64,000 nt of DNA from Zobellia uliginosa (GTDB lineage: Bacteria > Bacteroidota > Bacteroidia > Flavobacteriales > Flavobacteriaceae): assembly GCF_900156625.1 (NCBI RefSeq), contig NZ_FTOB01000001.1:434001-498000 (forward strand). Direction: 5' to 3'. Numbering within the stretch: the first letter of the stretch is position 1; each line of letters starts with the position of its first letter. Both the position numbers and the translations under genes were made by a program. A model generated the notes under the pieces. It saw nothing but the letters and a program-made list of their open reading frames with translations. It did no database searches and had not been told where the DNA came from. Of the stretch, positions 15,900-24,059 are shown piece after piece.

Positions 15900-16637
15900 T
15901 TATGACTTGTCCATCTTGTCTTGAAGGGCGTAGTAGGCCCTTTTTGAGGCCCGTTCTTCCGCTTTCTTTTTAGAGGTGGCCCTTGCTTTTGCAACAACAT
16001 TGTCCGCAATGGTGAGTTTTACGGCAAAATGTTTTAAAGTGTCGTTTCCGGTGTCTTCGTAAACGTCAAAATCGAATGTTTTTTTCTGTTTCTGACACCA
16101 TTCGATAATCAGGCTCTTATAACTAATGACCTGTCCCTCCAATTGTTCGATATCGACGTATGGGGCAATTACTTTTCGATGAATGAACTTTTCACAGAAC
16201 TTATATCCCCGATCGAGGTAAATGGCCCCGACCAAGGCTTCAAAAACATTGCCATGTATATTTTCCCCAAAATGCGATTTTGGGATACGGCTTTTTACGA
16301 AATGGATCAGGCCCAGATCTTTTCCCAGTTCGTTCAGGTGTTTTCTGCTCACTATTTTCGATCGCATCTTGGTGAGGTAGCCTTCGTCGCCTTCGGGTAC
16401 CTTGTCGTACAGATGTTTTGAAATTATAGTGCCCAACATAGAATCGCCCAAAAATTCAAGGCGTTCATAGTTCAAGGGATTGCCGTCTTCGTCTTTTTCG
16501 TTGGCCGAGCGGTGTAGAAATGCTTTTTTATACACCGAAATGTCTTTGGGCTTGAATCCTAATATTTTGGTCATCCCTCCAAAAAAATCCCCATCCTCTT
16601 TAGAATGGGAATTGAATATATTGGAAGGAAATCGCAT
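15900..16637 (-). CDS. rnc: Ribonuclease III
   Basis: A double-strand-specific endoribonuclease that processes rRNA precursors and structured mRNAs. The 245-residue protein has the catalytic signature NYERLEFLGDSMLG (about 58-71), a second acidic cluster in NVFEALVGAIYLDRG, and a C-terminal double-strand RNA-binding domain ending KARATSKKKAEERASKRAYY. It starts 6 bases after fabF and is cotranscribed with acpP-fabF. It would be the natural processing enzyme if the small RNAs at 22.8-24.0 kb pair with targets (inference). Confidence 0.96.
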   Translation of the reverse strand: MRFPSNIFNSHSKEDGDFFGGMTKILGFKPKDISVYKKAFLHRSANEKDEDGNPLNYERLEFLGDSMLGTIISKHLYDKVPEGDEGYLTKMRSKIVSRKHLNELGKDLGLIHFVKSRIPKSHFGENIHGNVFEALVGAIYLDRGYKFCEKFIHRKVIAPYVDIEQLEGQVISYKSLIIEWCQKQKKTFDFDVYEDTGNDTLKHFAVKLTIADNVVAKARATSKKKAEERASKRAYYALQDKMDKS

Positions 16638-16643
16638 AATAGA

Positions 16644-17897
16644 CTACTCGCTAAATTTTTTGAAAATTACACAAGCATTGTGTCCGCCAAAGCCAAAAGT
16701 GTTGCTCAAGGCTACATTTACTTCACGTTTTTGCGCTTTGTTCAATGTGAGGTTCAGTTTGGGGTCAATATTTTCGTCTACCGTGTTGTGGTTTATAGTC
16801 GGTGGTACCAGACTATGTTTCATGGCCAAAATGGATGCAATGGCCTCAATGGCCCCGGCGGCACCTAATAAGTGACCGGTCATCGATTTGGTAGAGTTGA
16901 TATTGATGTTCGGGGCATGATTGCCAAAGACCTCACTAATGGCCTTTAGCTCCGCTACGTCTCCAAGAGGGGTAGAAGTACCATGGGTATTGATGGCATC
17001 TACATCTTCAGGCTTTAGTCCGGCATCCCTTAAACAGTTTTTCATTACTTGAACTACTCCTATTCCGTCAGGATGCGGAGCGGTCATATGGTAGGCATCG
17101 CTCGATAGTCCGCCTCCGGCGACTTCGGCATATATTTTTGCCCCACGTGCTTTGGCGTGCTCGTACTCTTCAAGAATCAAAGCGCCTGCGCCTTCACCCA
17201 GAACAAATCCGTCGCGAGTAGCATCAAATGGCCTAGAGGCCGTTTCAGGACTTTCGTTACGGGTCGATAATGCGTGCATGGCACCGAAACCACCCATACC
17301 TGCTATGGTAACCGCCGCTTCACTACCTCCGGTAACTACTACGTCGCAATGGCCCAAACGAATATAGTTGAGCGCATCGATCATAGCGTTGGCCGATGAG
17401 GCACAAGCTGAAACCGTAGTGTAGTTAGGCCCCATAAAACCATGTTTGATAGAAATATGCCCTGGGGCAATATCAGCTATCATTTTGGGTATGAAGAAAG
17501 GGTTGAATCTTGGTGTGCCATCACCTTCGGCAAAATTAATAACCTCGTTTTGAAAGGTTTCGAGACCGCCAATACCGGCACCCCAAATAACGCCAACGCG
17601 AAATTTGTCTACTTGTTCTAGGTTTAATCCTGAATCGGCTATCGCTTCATCGGAAGAGACCAAGGCGTATTGCGCGAATCTGTCCAATTTTCTTGCCTCC
17701 TTGCGATCAAAATGATCTAGAGGGTTGAAATTCTTGAGTTCACAGGCAAATTTCACCTTAAATTTTTCGGTATCGTAGTAGGTAACGGGAGCAGAACCGC
17801 TCTTTCCGTTTTTAAGACCTTCCCAATATTCATCAATATTGTTACCAATGGGAGTCAACGCACCCAACCCGGTAACCACAACTCGCTTTAATTGCAT
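16644..17897 (-). CDS. fabF: Beta-ketoacyl-ACP synthase II
   Basis: FabF elongates acyl-ACP with malonyl-ACP. At 417 residues it is full length. The catalytic Cys lies in TVSACASSANAM (about 165), the two active-site histidines in NTHGTSTPLGD and STKSMTGHLLGAAG, and the C-terminal NTFGFGGHNA is intact. It follows acpP by 112 bases and precedes rnc by 6. The acpP-fabF pairing is nearly universal in bacteria. Confidence 0.97.
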   Translation of the reverse strand: MQLKRVVVTGLGALTPIGNNIDEYWEGLKNGKSGSAPVTYYDTEKFKVKFACELKNFNPLDHFDRKEARKLDRFAQYALVSSDEAIADSGLNLEQVDKFRVGVIWGAGIGGLETFQNEVINFAEGDGTPRFNPFFIPKMIADIAPGHISIKHGFMGPNYTTVSACASSANAMIDALNYIRLGHCDVVVTGGSEAAVTIAGMGGFGAMHALSTRNESPETASRPFDATRDGFVLGEGAGALILEEYEHAKARGAKIYAEVAGGGLSSDAYHMTAPHPDGIGVVQVMKNCLRDAGLKPEDVDAINTHGTSTPLGDVAELKAISEVFGNHAPNININSTKSMTGHLLGAAGAIEAIASILAMKHSLVPPTINHNTVDENIDPKLNLTLNKAQKREVNVALSNTFGFGGHNACVIFKKFSE

Positions 17898-18009
17898 TGA
17901 ACCTAATTTTTGGTTTACTTAGTAAGTCAAGCGTAAATTAAAAAAATTATCCATGCGATAAAGGTTACCACATGGATAATTTTGAATCTCGTTCAAGAAA
18001 TCATAAAGA

Positions 18010-18243
18010 TTACTTCGCTTCTTCTATATAGCTAATGGCCTGGCCAACTGTTGCGATGTTCTCAGCTTGATCGTCGGGGATTTGAATATCAAATTCTTTC
18101 TCGAATTCCATGATCAACTCCACGGTATCCAATGAGTCTGCCCCTAGGTCGTTAGTAAAGCTAGCTTCCGTTACTACTTCGTTTTCATCCACACCTAATT
18201 TATCAACGATGATAGCTTTTACTCTTGATGCAATGTCTGACAT
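18010..18243 (-). CDS. acpP: Acyl carrier protein
   Basis: A 77-residue acidic protein. The phosphopantetheine attachment Ser lies in the classic [10 protein letters not shown] motif (Ser about 38). It carries growing acyl chains for FabF, FabH and the rest of type II fatty-acid synthesis. It is the first gene of the leftward acpP-fabF-rnc operon, has a -7 box about 34 bases upstream, and diverges from purN. Confidence 0.97.
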   Translation of the reverse strand: MSDIASRVKAIIVDKLGVDENEVVTEASFTNDLGADSLDTVELIMEFEKEFDIQIPDDQAENIATVGQAISYIEEAK

Positions 18244-18276
18244 AATAATATTGTTTTTAAAAAATTAAATTGATGG

Positions 18277-18284
18277 CAAAAATA
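18277..18284 (-). promoter_or_regulatory. Bacteroidetes -7 promoter box for acpP
   Basis: The minus strand reads TATTTTTG, an exact TAnnTTTG match, 33 bases before the acpP ATG. No matching -33 TTG is seen. Confidence 0.5.
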
Positions 18285-18357
18285 AAAAACTTTGGACTAA
18301 ATCCACTATTTGTCGTTAAAATGTCTTGTAATTTATAAAATTTCAGGATAAGAGCGG

Positions 18358-18365
18358 TATTTTTG
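18358..18365 (+). promoter_or_regulatory. Bacteroidetes -7 promoter box for purN
   Basis: TATTTTTG ends 38 bases before the purN ATG. A -33 TTG at normal spacing is not evident. Confidence 0.45.
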
Positions 18366-18403
18366 ATCTAAATAATTCGCTATCAGTAACGTTTAAAGGC
18401 TAC

Positions 18404-18973
18404 ATGAAAAACATCGTACTATTTGCTTCCGGTTCTGGATCCAATGTTGAAAATATCGTTCGCTACTTTCAAGACAATTCAAAGATAAACATCAGCGCCG
18501 TACTTTCGAATAAAAAGGACGCTAAAGTCTTAGATAGGTGCAATAATTTGAAAATCAATGCACTGTATTTTAATCGAAACGCTTTTTATGCCACTGAATG
18601 TGTGCTCGATATTTTAAAGACGTTCAACCCCGATCTTATCGTTCTGGCCGGCTTTTTGTGGAAAATACCCGAGAACCTTATCGCTGCCTTTCCCGATAAA
18701 ATCGTAAATATTCACCCGGCACTTTTACCCAAATATGGAGGAAAAGGCATGTATGGAAATAATGTACACGAAGCCGTTCGGGCCAATAATGAGACCGAAA
18801 CGGGCATTACTATTCACTATGTCAATGAAAATTACGACGAGGGCGCCGTTATTCGGCAAGTAAAAACGTCAGTTTCGGCAGATGACACCCCAGAAAGCAT
18901 TGCACGGAAAGTGCATGAGCTTGAATACGAATATTTCCCGAAAGTTATTGCGCAATTGTTAGAGGTAGAATAA
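18404..18973 (+). CDS. purN: Phosphoribosylglycinamide formyltransferase
   Basis: PurN formylates GAR using 10-formyl-THF in purine synthesis. The 189-residue protein begins NIVLFASGSGSNVENI, the phosphate-binding loop of the family. The catalytic Asn-His-Asp set is visible as NIHPALLPKYGGKGMYG (Asn and His) and HYVNENYDEGAVI (Asp). Its stop codon shares one base with the start of the RNase H gene (TAATG), implying translational coupling. purF is encoded about 2 kb downstream on the same strand. Confidence 0.95.
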   Translation: MKNIVLFASGSGSNVENIVRYFQDNSKINISAVLSNKKDAKVLDRCNNLKINALYFNRNAFYATECVLDILKTFNPDLIVLAGFLWKIPENLIAAFPDKIVNIHPALLPKYGGKGMYGNNVHEAVRANNETETGITIHYVNENYDEGAVIRQVKTSVSADDTPESIARKVHELEYEYFPKVIAQLLEVE

Positions 18974-19608
18974 TGGCGAAAAAGGCAAAATTCTATACGG
19001 TTTGGCAGGGGAAAAAGCCTGGTATCTACGACTCGTGGTCTGATTGTAAAGCGGCCATCACGGGCTTTAAGGGCGCTCAATACAAGTCTTTTGAAACCTT
19101 TGAGCAGGCCAAAAAGGCCTTTAATGGCAATTACAACGACTTTAAAGGAAAGAAAAAGGGGAAGCCCGTAATGACCCCCGAACAACTGCAAAGGTTCGGC
19201 ACCCCCAACTACCATTCGATTTCGGTAGATGCGGCCTCTAGTGGAAACCCCGGGGTCATGGAATATCAAGGGGTAGATACCAAAACGGGCAAGAAACTTT
19301 TTAGACAGGGGCCTTTTGCCCAGGGAACGAACAATATTGGGGAGTTCTTGGCCATTGTGCACGGGTTGGCCTTTTTAAAACAGAACAAAAGCGACCGTAT
19401 TATCTATACCGATTCCCGTACGGCAATGAGCTGGGTACGTAAAAAGACCTGTAACACAAAATTAAAGGAGACCCCGCAGAACAAAGAACTTTTCGATTTG
19501 ATTCGAAGGGCCTTGGATTGGTTGAAGAACAATTCGTACCAGACCCCCGTTGTAAAGTGGGAAACTAGGGCTTGGGGCGAGATTCCTGCCGATTTCGGAA
19601 GAAAATAA
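18973..19608 (+). CDS. rnhA: Ribonuclease HI with N-terminal hybrid-binding domain
   Basis: A 211-residue viroplasmin-type RNase H. Residues about 3-50 form the hybrid-binding domain (KFYTVWQGKKPGIYDSWSDC), as in eukaryotic RNase H1. The catalytic domain follows a short linker; SISVDAASSGNPGVMEY, GTNNIGEFLAIVHGL and IYTDSRTAMSWV hold acidic metal ligands. It removes RNA from RNA-DNA hybrids. ATG at 18973 overlaps the purN stop by one base. The catalytic DAASSGNPG differs from the Escherichia coli DGSCLGNPG but is usual for this subgroup. Confidence 0.93.
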   Translation: MAKKAKFYTVWQGKKPGIYDSWSDCKAAITGFKGAQYKSFETFEQAKKAFNGNYNDFKGKKKGKPVMTPEQLQRFGTPNYHSISVDAASSGNPGVMEYQGVDTKTGKKLFRQGPFAQGTNNIGEFLAIVHGLAFLKQNKSDRIIYTDSRTAMSWVRKKTCNTKLKETPQNKELFDLIRRALDWLKNNSYQTPVVKWETRAWGEIPADFGRK

Positions 19609-19769
19609 GCTGTTATTCGGTATCGGTGTAGGGTTTAAAATATCCTTTGTGCGGCAATTGAATTGTTAAAAGTGGTTTGGGTTTTTGGGGCTACATTCTT
19701 GTGAGTTGCCGTAGCTGCGGAGCTGGAGAAATCTAAGTTGACCGACTGCCGTTTTTTGTAAGGGTATAA

Positions 19770-19803
19770 TTGCACATATTCGCATTACAAAACCGTATAT
19801 TTG
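19770..19803 (+). promoter_or_regulatory. Promoter of the PfkB-family kinase gene
   Basis: TTG at 19770-19772 and TATATTTG at 19796-19803 are separated by 23 bases, at the upper end of the accepted spacing. The transcript would start near 19808, about 16 bases before the ATG. The rest of the 215-base gap after rnhA shows nothing else. Confidence 0.6.
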
Positions 19804-19824
19804 CAGCTAAATTAAAAAACTTAC

Positions 19825-20751
19825 ATGGGCAAACTTCTAATCGTGGGCACTGTTGCCTTTGACGAAATTGAAACTCCTTTTGGTAAAACCGATAAAATTT
19901 TGGGTGGTGCGGCCACCTTTATTGGTCTTGCCGCTTCACAGTATAATGTAGAATCTGCAATTGTATCGGTCGTAGGTGAAGATCTTCCACAGGCTTACTT
20001 AGATGTATTAAAGGCCAAGAACATCGATCTTACTTCCCTGGAAATTGTAAAAGGGGGAAAGACCTTCTATTGGAAAGGAAAGTATCATAACGACCTTAAC
20101 TCTAGGGATACTTTGGTTACGGAACTAAATACCTTAGCGGACTTTAACCCGGTTGTGCCGGAAGGTTTTAAGGATGCGGATGTGGTAATGTTAGGTAATC
20201 TTCATCCAAGCACCCAGCTGAGTGTTATCAATCAGATGAAAAAACGACCAAGGTTAATAGTATTGGATACTATGAACTTTTGGATGGATAATGCCCTGCC
20301 TGAATTGACCGAGGTCATCAAGCATATTGACGTACTTACCATCAACGATGAGGAAGCGCGCCAACTGACCAAGGAATACTCGTTGGTGAAAGCGGCGAAG
20401 GTCATCCAGGAAATGGGTCCTAAATACTTGGTCATAAAAAAGGGAGAGCACGGAGCGCTCCTATTCCATGAGGGTAAAATTTTCTTTGCCCCGGCCTTGC
20501 CCCTAGAAGAGGTTTTTGACCCCACTGGAGCGGGAGATACCTTTGCCGGTGGTTTTTCAGGCTATTTGGCGGCAACGGAAGACCTTTCGTTCAATAATAT
20601 GAAAAATGCGGTAATACACGGTTCAAACTTGGCGTCGTTCTCTGTTGAAAAATTCGGCACTGATCGCATGCAAGAACTGAAAAAGGACGAAGTAAACAAA
20701 AGGCTGCATCAATTTAAGGCCTTGACCCAATTTGATATAGAATTACAATAA
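19825..20751 (+). CDS. PfkB/ribokinase-family kinase
   Basis: A 308-residue cytosolic small-molecule kinase. It opens LLIVGTVAFDEIETPFG and has a GGAATF substrate-binding segment. The C-terminal PfkB signature DPTGAGDTFAGGFSG (about 231-245) supplies the anion hole and catalytic Asp. The substrate cannot be fixed: sugars or nucleosides are possible, and adjacency to purF makes a nucleoside kinase attractive (inference). A small hairpin terminator lies in the 45-base gap before purF, so the two are partly uncoupled. Confidence 0.85.
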   Translation: MGKLLIVGTVAFDEIETPFGKTDKILGGAATFIGLAASQYNVESAIVSVVGEDLPQAYLDVLKAKNIDLTSLEIVKGGKTFYWKGKYHNDLNSRDTLVTELNTLADFNPVVPEGFKDADVVMLGNLHPSTQLSVINQMKKRPRLIVLDTMNFWMDNALPELTEVIKHIDVLTINDEEARQLTKEYSLVKAAKVIQEMGPKYLVIKKGEHGALLFHEGKIFFAPALPLEEVFDPTGAGDTFAGGFSGYLAATEDLSFNNMKNAVIHGSNLASFSVEKFGTDRMQELKKDEVNKRLHQFKALTQFDIELQ

Positions 20752-20757
20752 CGACAC

Positions 20758-20780
20758 GCCCCAAATTTAGGGGCTTTTTT
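20758..20780 (+). terminator. Short terminator between the PfkB kinase gene and purF
   Basis: GCCCC (20758-20762) pairs with GGGGC (20770-20774), with an AAATTTA loop and six T. The five-pair stem is short, so read-through into purF, which starts 17 bases later, is likely. Confidence 0.65.
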
Positions 20781-20796
20781 AATATGCAGATTTACA

Positions 20797-22695
20797 ATGA
20801 GTGACGCTATCAAACATGAATGTGGTATTTCGGTAATTCGCTTGCTTAAGCCTTTGGAATACTATAAGGAGAAGTACGGTACGGCCTTTTACGGGGTGAA
20901 CAAAATGTACCTGATGATGGAAAAGCAACACAACCGAGGCCAAGATGGTGCCGGCTTTGCCAGCATAAAGCTTGATGTTGCACCAGGGGAGCGTTATATG
21001 AGCCGGGTGAGGTCAATAGCCCAGCAGCCGATACAAGACATTTTTGCCCAGATCAACGACCGGATCAATACGACCCTTCAGGAGCATCCTGAATATGTCG
21101 ACGACGTTGCGGCGCAGAAAAAGAATATACCTTATATAGGGGAAGTACTTTTAGGGCACGTGCGTTACGGAACCTTTGGTAAGAATAGTATAGAGAGTGT
21201 GCATCCTTTCTTAAGGCAGAACAATTGGATGCACCGTAATATTATTGTTGCGGGGAACTTTAACATGACCAACGTGCATGAGTTGTTCGACAATTTGATC
21301 CAAATAGGGCAGCATCCTAAGGAAATGGCCGATACGGTAACCGTAATGGAGAAAATCGGTCACTTTTTAGATGATGCCGTTGCCAAGTTGTATAAGCAGA
21401 TCAAGAAAGAGGGATATACCAAGCAGGAGGCTTCACCAATTATAGCGGAACGCTTGAAAGTGCACAAAATATTGAGAAGGGCAGCCAAAAACTGGGACGG
21501 GGGTTACGCCATGGCCGGTCTTTTGGGCCATGGGGATGCTTTTGTACTCAGAGACCCCGCAGGTATTCGCCCTACCTATTATTACCAAGATGACGAAGTG
21601 GTCGTAGTGGCTTCCGAACGCCCCGCGATACAAACCGTCTTTAACGTGCCTTACGAATCGGTCAAGGAGTTGGATCCGGGACACGCCATTATTGTCAAAA
21701 AAGACGGTACTTCTTCCATAAACCAAATTTTAGAACCTGTAGAGCGAAAGGCCTGCTCTTTTGAACGGATCTATTTTTCTAGGGGAAGCGATAAAGAAAT
21801 TTATCAAGAACGAAAGAAATTGGGGCGCCTGGTTTTTCCACAAATCCTTAAGGCCATTGACCATGATATAAAGAATACGGTGTTTTCCTATATACCCAAC
21901 ACGGCCGAAACTTCTTTTTTCGGAATGGTGAGGGAGGCACAAAACTACCTGAACAAAAGAAAAGAAGAGCAAATTCTTTCCATTGGTTCGGAAATTACCA
22001 GCCAAGAGCTGCATGAAATTTTGGAAGTTCGCCCGCGGATCGAGAAAGTGGCCATCAAAGATGCAAAGCTGCGTACCTTTATTACACAAGATAGCAGCCG
22101 AGACGATTTGGTAACGCACGTATACGACATTTCATACGGTTCTGTAAAGAAGGGAGACAACCTGGTCATTATAGACGATAGTATTGTTAGGGGAACGACC
22201 TTAAAGAAAAGTATACTTCGCATACTCGATAGATTGTCGCCCAAAAAGATAATTGTGGTATCGTCGGCACCGCAGATCAGATACCCTGATTGTTATGGTA
22301 TAGATATGGCCAAGTTAGAAGACTTTATTGCCTTTAGGGCGGCCTTGGCCTTGCATGAAGAGCGCAAGACGATGAGCCATGTGGAAGACATCTATAACAA
22401 ATGTCTAAAACAGCTGAACACTAAAGATAAAGACGTAATCAATTACGTTAGGGAATTCTATGCACCGTTTACCGCGGACGAGATTTCACAAAAAATTGGG
22501 GAGCTGCTCAGTCCTGAAGACATTAAAGCGGAAGTAGAGATCATTTATCAGAGCGTTGAGTCGCTTCACGAGGCTTGTCCTAAGAATTTGGGGGATTGGT
22601 ATTTCACCGGAAACTATCCGACACCAGGGGGCAACCGCGTGGTGAACAAGGCCTTTATCAACTTCTATGAAGGAAAGAACGAAAGGGCATATTAA
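20797..22695 (+). CDS. purF: Amidophosphoribosyltransferase, long Bacteroidetes form
   Basis: PurF makes phosphoribosylamine from PRPP and glutamine, the first step of purine synthesis. The glutaminase nucleophile is Cys9 in KHECGISV, so an eight-residue leader must be removed to expose it, as in Bacillus-type PurF. Further motifs are QHNRGQDGAG, GHVRYGT and, in the phosphoribosyltransferase half, the PRPP loop NLVIIDDSIVRGTTL (about 453-467). At 632 residues it is about 130 longer than Escherichia coli PurF, with an insert between the glutaminase strands (about 60-110) and a C-terminal extension after about 535. I see no cysteine cluster typical of the Fe-S PurF class, though isolated cysteines occur in the C-terminal part. 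Six small-RNA units follow directly downstream. Confidence 0.93.
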   Translation: MSDAIKHECGISVIRLLKPLEYYKEKYGTAFYGVNKMYLMMEKQHNRGQDGAGFASIKLDVAPGERYMSRVRSIAQQPIQDIFAQINDRINTTLQEHPEYVDDVAAQKKNIPYIGEVLLGHVRYGTFGKNSIESVHPFLRQNNWMHRNIIVAGNFNMTNVHELFDNLIQIGQHPKEMADTVTVMEKIGHFLDDAVAKLYKQIKKEGYTKQEASPIIAERLKVHKILRRAAKNWDGGYAMAGLLGHGDAFVLRDPAGIRPTYYYQDDEVVVVASERPAIQTVFNVPYESVKELDPGHAIIVKKDGTSSINQILEPVERKACSFERIYFSRGSDKEIYQERKKLGRLVFPQILKAIDHDIKNTVFSYIPNTAETSFFGMVREAQNYLNKRKEEQILSIGSEITSQELHEILEVRPRIEKVAIKDAKLRTFITQDSSRDDLVTHVYDISYGSVKKGDNLVIIDDSIVRGTTLKKSILRILDRLSPKKIIVVSSAPQIRYPDCYGIDMAKLEDFIAFRAALALHEERKTMSHVEDIYNKCLKQLNTKDKDVINYVREFYAPFTADEISQKIGELLSPEDIKAEVEIIYQSVESLHEACPKNLGDWYFTGNYPTPGGNRVVNKAFINFYEGKNERAY

Positions 22696-22800
22696 CGATT
22701 TATTTCGATGAAATGCATTTTTTAATGTAGTTCGTCGATCATATAAGCTATTTAGCGTGTTTTTAACTTCTTACAGATGTTGTGGGACTACATTTGGTCT

Positions 22801-22877
22801 TGCCATAGCATAAGTAGGTTAAGTTCATGGTAAGATTTGGGGCAAAAAGGTGGAGATTTCTCCACCTTTTTATTTTT
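22801..22877 (+). ncRNA. Array small RNA, copy 1
   Basis: The -7 box TACATTTG (22789-22796) precedes the conserved core (22804-22842). The terminator stem GGTGGAG (22849-22855) / CTCCACC (22860-22866) is followed by TTTTTATTTTT. The predicted transcript is about 75 bases. The stem has a T-A pair where copies 2-4 have C-G, a compensated change. The start site is inferred from the -7 box. Confidence 0.75.
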
Positions 22878-23036
22878 ACAGACTTTTCTAACCACCTATA
22901 AGATTTTTTACCCTTTGCTGTATTGCATTTCTTTTTGCAATATACCTTTTCCGCTCATTTCGTGTCTTTTATCCGATTTTTATACGGTTCGGCAAAGATG
23001 TTTTTGCCTGCCTTAACACCGCTGTATATTTGTAGG

Positions 23037-23111
23037 ACCATAGCATAAGTAGGTTAAGTTCATGGTAAGATTTGGGGAAAAAGGCGGAGTCAAACTCCGC
23101 CTTTTTATTTT
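23037..23111 (+). ncRNA. Array small RNA, copy 2
   Basis: The best promoter of the array: TTG (23004-23006), 18 bases, TATATTTG (23025-23032). The core is 23039-23077. The stem GGCGGAGT (23083-23090) pairs with ACTCCGCC (23094-23101) and a TTTTTATTTT tail ends the RNA. The following spacer is shared with copies 3 and 4. Confidence 0.8.
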
Positions 23112-23276
23112 CAAAACCATTTTAATCCCTTTCTCGGATAGTTCTCTTTTCCATAGTATAGCTCCAAAACATTGTAAATAATCCGGATTTTATTGATAAA
23201 GAGGTATTTCAGCCACGGTTTTGATCGTTCGTCCGAAACCTTTTTTCCAAGCTTCATAGCGCTTTATATTCGTAGG

Positions 23277-23351
23277 ACCATAGCATAAGTAGGTTAAGTT
23301 CATGGTAAGATTTGGGGAAAAAGGCGGAGTCAAACTCCGCCTTTTTATTTT
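23277..23351 (+). ncRNA. Array small RNA, copy 3
   Basis: The -7 box is TATATTCG (23265-23272), one base off consensus, with no clear -33 TTG. The core (23279-23317) and the terminator (stem 23323-23330 with 23334-23341) are identical to copy 2. It may be less active than copies 2 and 5. Confidence 0.75.
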
Positions 23352-23524
23352 CGAAAAGATTCAAAGCCATTTTACTCTTCCTTCGATAGTTCTCTTTTCC
23401 ATAGCATAGCTCGAAAACATTGTAAATAATCCGGATTTTATTGATAAAGAGGTATTTCAGCCACGGTTTTGATCGTTCGTCCGAAACCTTTTTCCCAAGC
23501 TTCATGGCGCTTTATATTAGTAGG

Positions 23525-23599
23525 ACCATAGCATAAGTAGGTTAAGTTCATGGTAAGATTTGGGGAAAAAGGCGGAGTTTGACTCCGCCTTTTTATTTT
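23525..23599 (+). ncRNA. Array small RNA, copy 4
   Basis: The -7 box is TATATTAG (23513-23520), one base off consensus. The core is 23527-23565. The stem GGCGGAGT (23571-23578) / ACTCCGCC (23582-23589) has a TTG loop, where copies 2 and 3 have CAA: the loop changed while the stem was kept. Confidence 0.75.
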
Positions 23600-23772
23600 C
23601 GAAAAGATTCAAAGCCATTTTACCCTTCCTTCGATAGTTCTCTTTTCCATAGCATAGCTCCAAAACATTGTAAATAATCCGGATTTTATTGATAAAGAGG
23701 TATTTCAGCCACGGTTTTGATCGTTCGTCCGAAACCTTCTTCTCAAGCCCCTTGAGAGCTTACATTTGTAGG

Positions 23773-23847
23773 ACCATAGCATAAGTAGGTTAAGTTCATG
23801 GTAAGATTTGGGGAAAAAAGGTGGAGCTATGCTCCGCCTTTTTTATT
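23773..23847 (+). ncRNA. Array small RNA, copy 5
   Basis: The -7 box TACATTTG (23761-23768) is exact. The core is 23775-23813. The stem GGTGGAGC (23820-23827) pairs with GCTCCGCC (23831-23838) through one G-T wobble, with a TAT loop and a TTTTTTATT tail. Confidence 0.78.
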
Positions 23848-23968
23848 ATACAAACCCTTGTAAATATAAGACCTGACGGGCTTTTCGGGCGTTTTTGTCA
23901 ACAATTGGGTTTAAAAAAAACCCCGAAAATAGTTTTTTTATTTCCCACAATACCAGTATTTTAGTATC

Positions 23969-24045
23969 GCCATAGCATAAGTAGGTTAAGTTTATGGTAA
24001 GATTTGGGACGAAAAGGGTGGAGTTTACTCCGCCCTTTTCTATTT
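23969..24045 (+). ncRNA. Array small RNA, copy 6 (most diverged)
   Basis: The -7-like box is TATTTTAG (23957-23964). The core (23971-24009) has two substitutions, TTCATGG to TTTATGG and the final G to A. The stem is extended to nine pairs: GGGTGGAGT (24016-24024) with ACTCCGCCC (24027-24035). Its upstream spacer is unrelated to those of copies 3-5. Confidence 0.72.
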
Positions 24046-24059
24046 TAAATAAGGAACTA

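Larger units (their letters stand above)
22789..24045 (+). repeat. Tandem array of six small-RNA transcription units
   Basis: Six copies of a 39-base core beginning CATAGCATAAGTAGG and ending TAAGATTTGGGG start at 22804, 23039, 23279, 23527, 23775 and 23971, with periods of 235, 240, 248, 248 and 196 bases. Each core has a TAnnTTTG-like box ending 7-8 bases before it and a GC-rich hairpin plus T run after it. The spacers after copies 2, 3 and 4 are themselves near-identical, showing recent tandem duplication. The spacers after copies 1 and 5 differ. No open reading frame is conserved across the units. The array fills the 1.4-kb gap between purF and sodA. Confidence 0.9.

Noticed and set aside
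23061-23166. Plus-strand short proteins starting MVRFG in the array
   Set aside because: The frame shifts between copies and runs through the terminator stems; the stem changes preserve base pairing rather than codons.
23254-23505. 83-residue reverse-strand frame in the array
   Set aside because: It spans two repeat units and a spacer, exists only because of one unit's exact sequence, and has no counterpart in the others.
22804-23813. Minus-strand micro-ORFs starting MNLTYLCYG inside five of the six array units
   Set aside because: Reading beyond the core diverges in length and sequence, copy 6 loses the ATG, and conservation stops exactly at the limits of the plus-strand RNA, not of a protein.
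22804-24045. The repeat array could be a CRISPR array
   Set aside because: Repeats are 196-248 bases apart, spacers are partly identical to each other, each unit has its own promoter box and terminator, and no cas genes are present.
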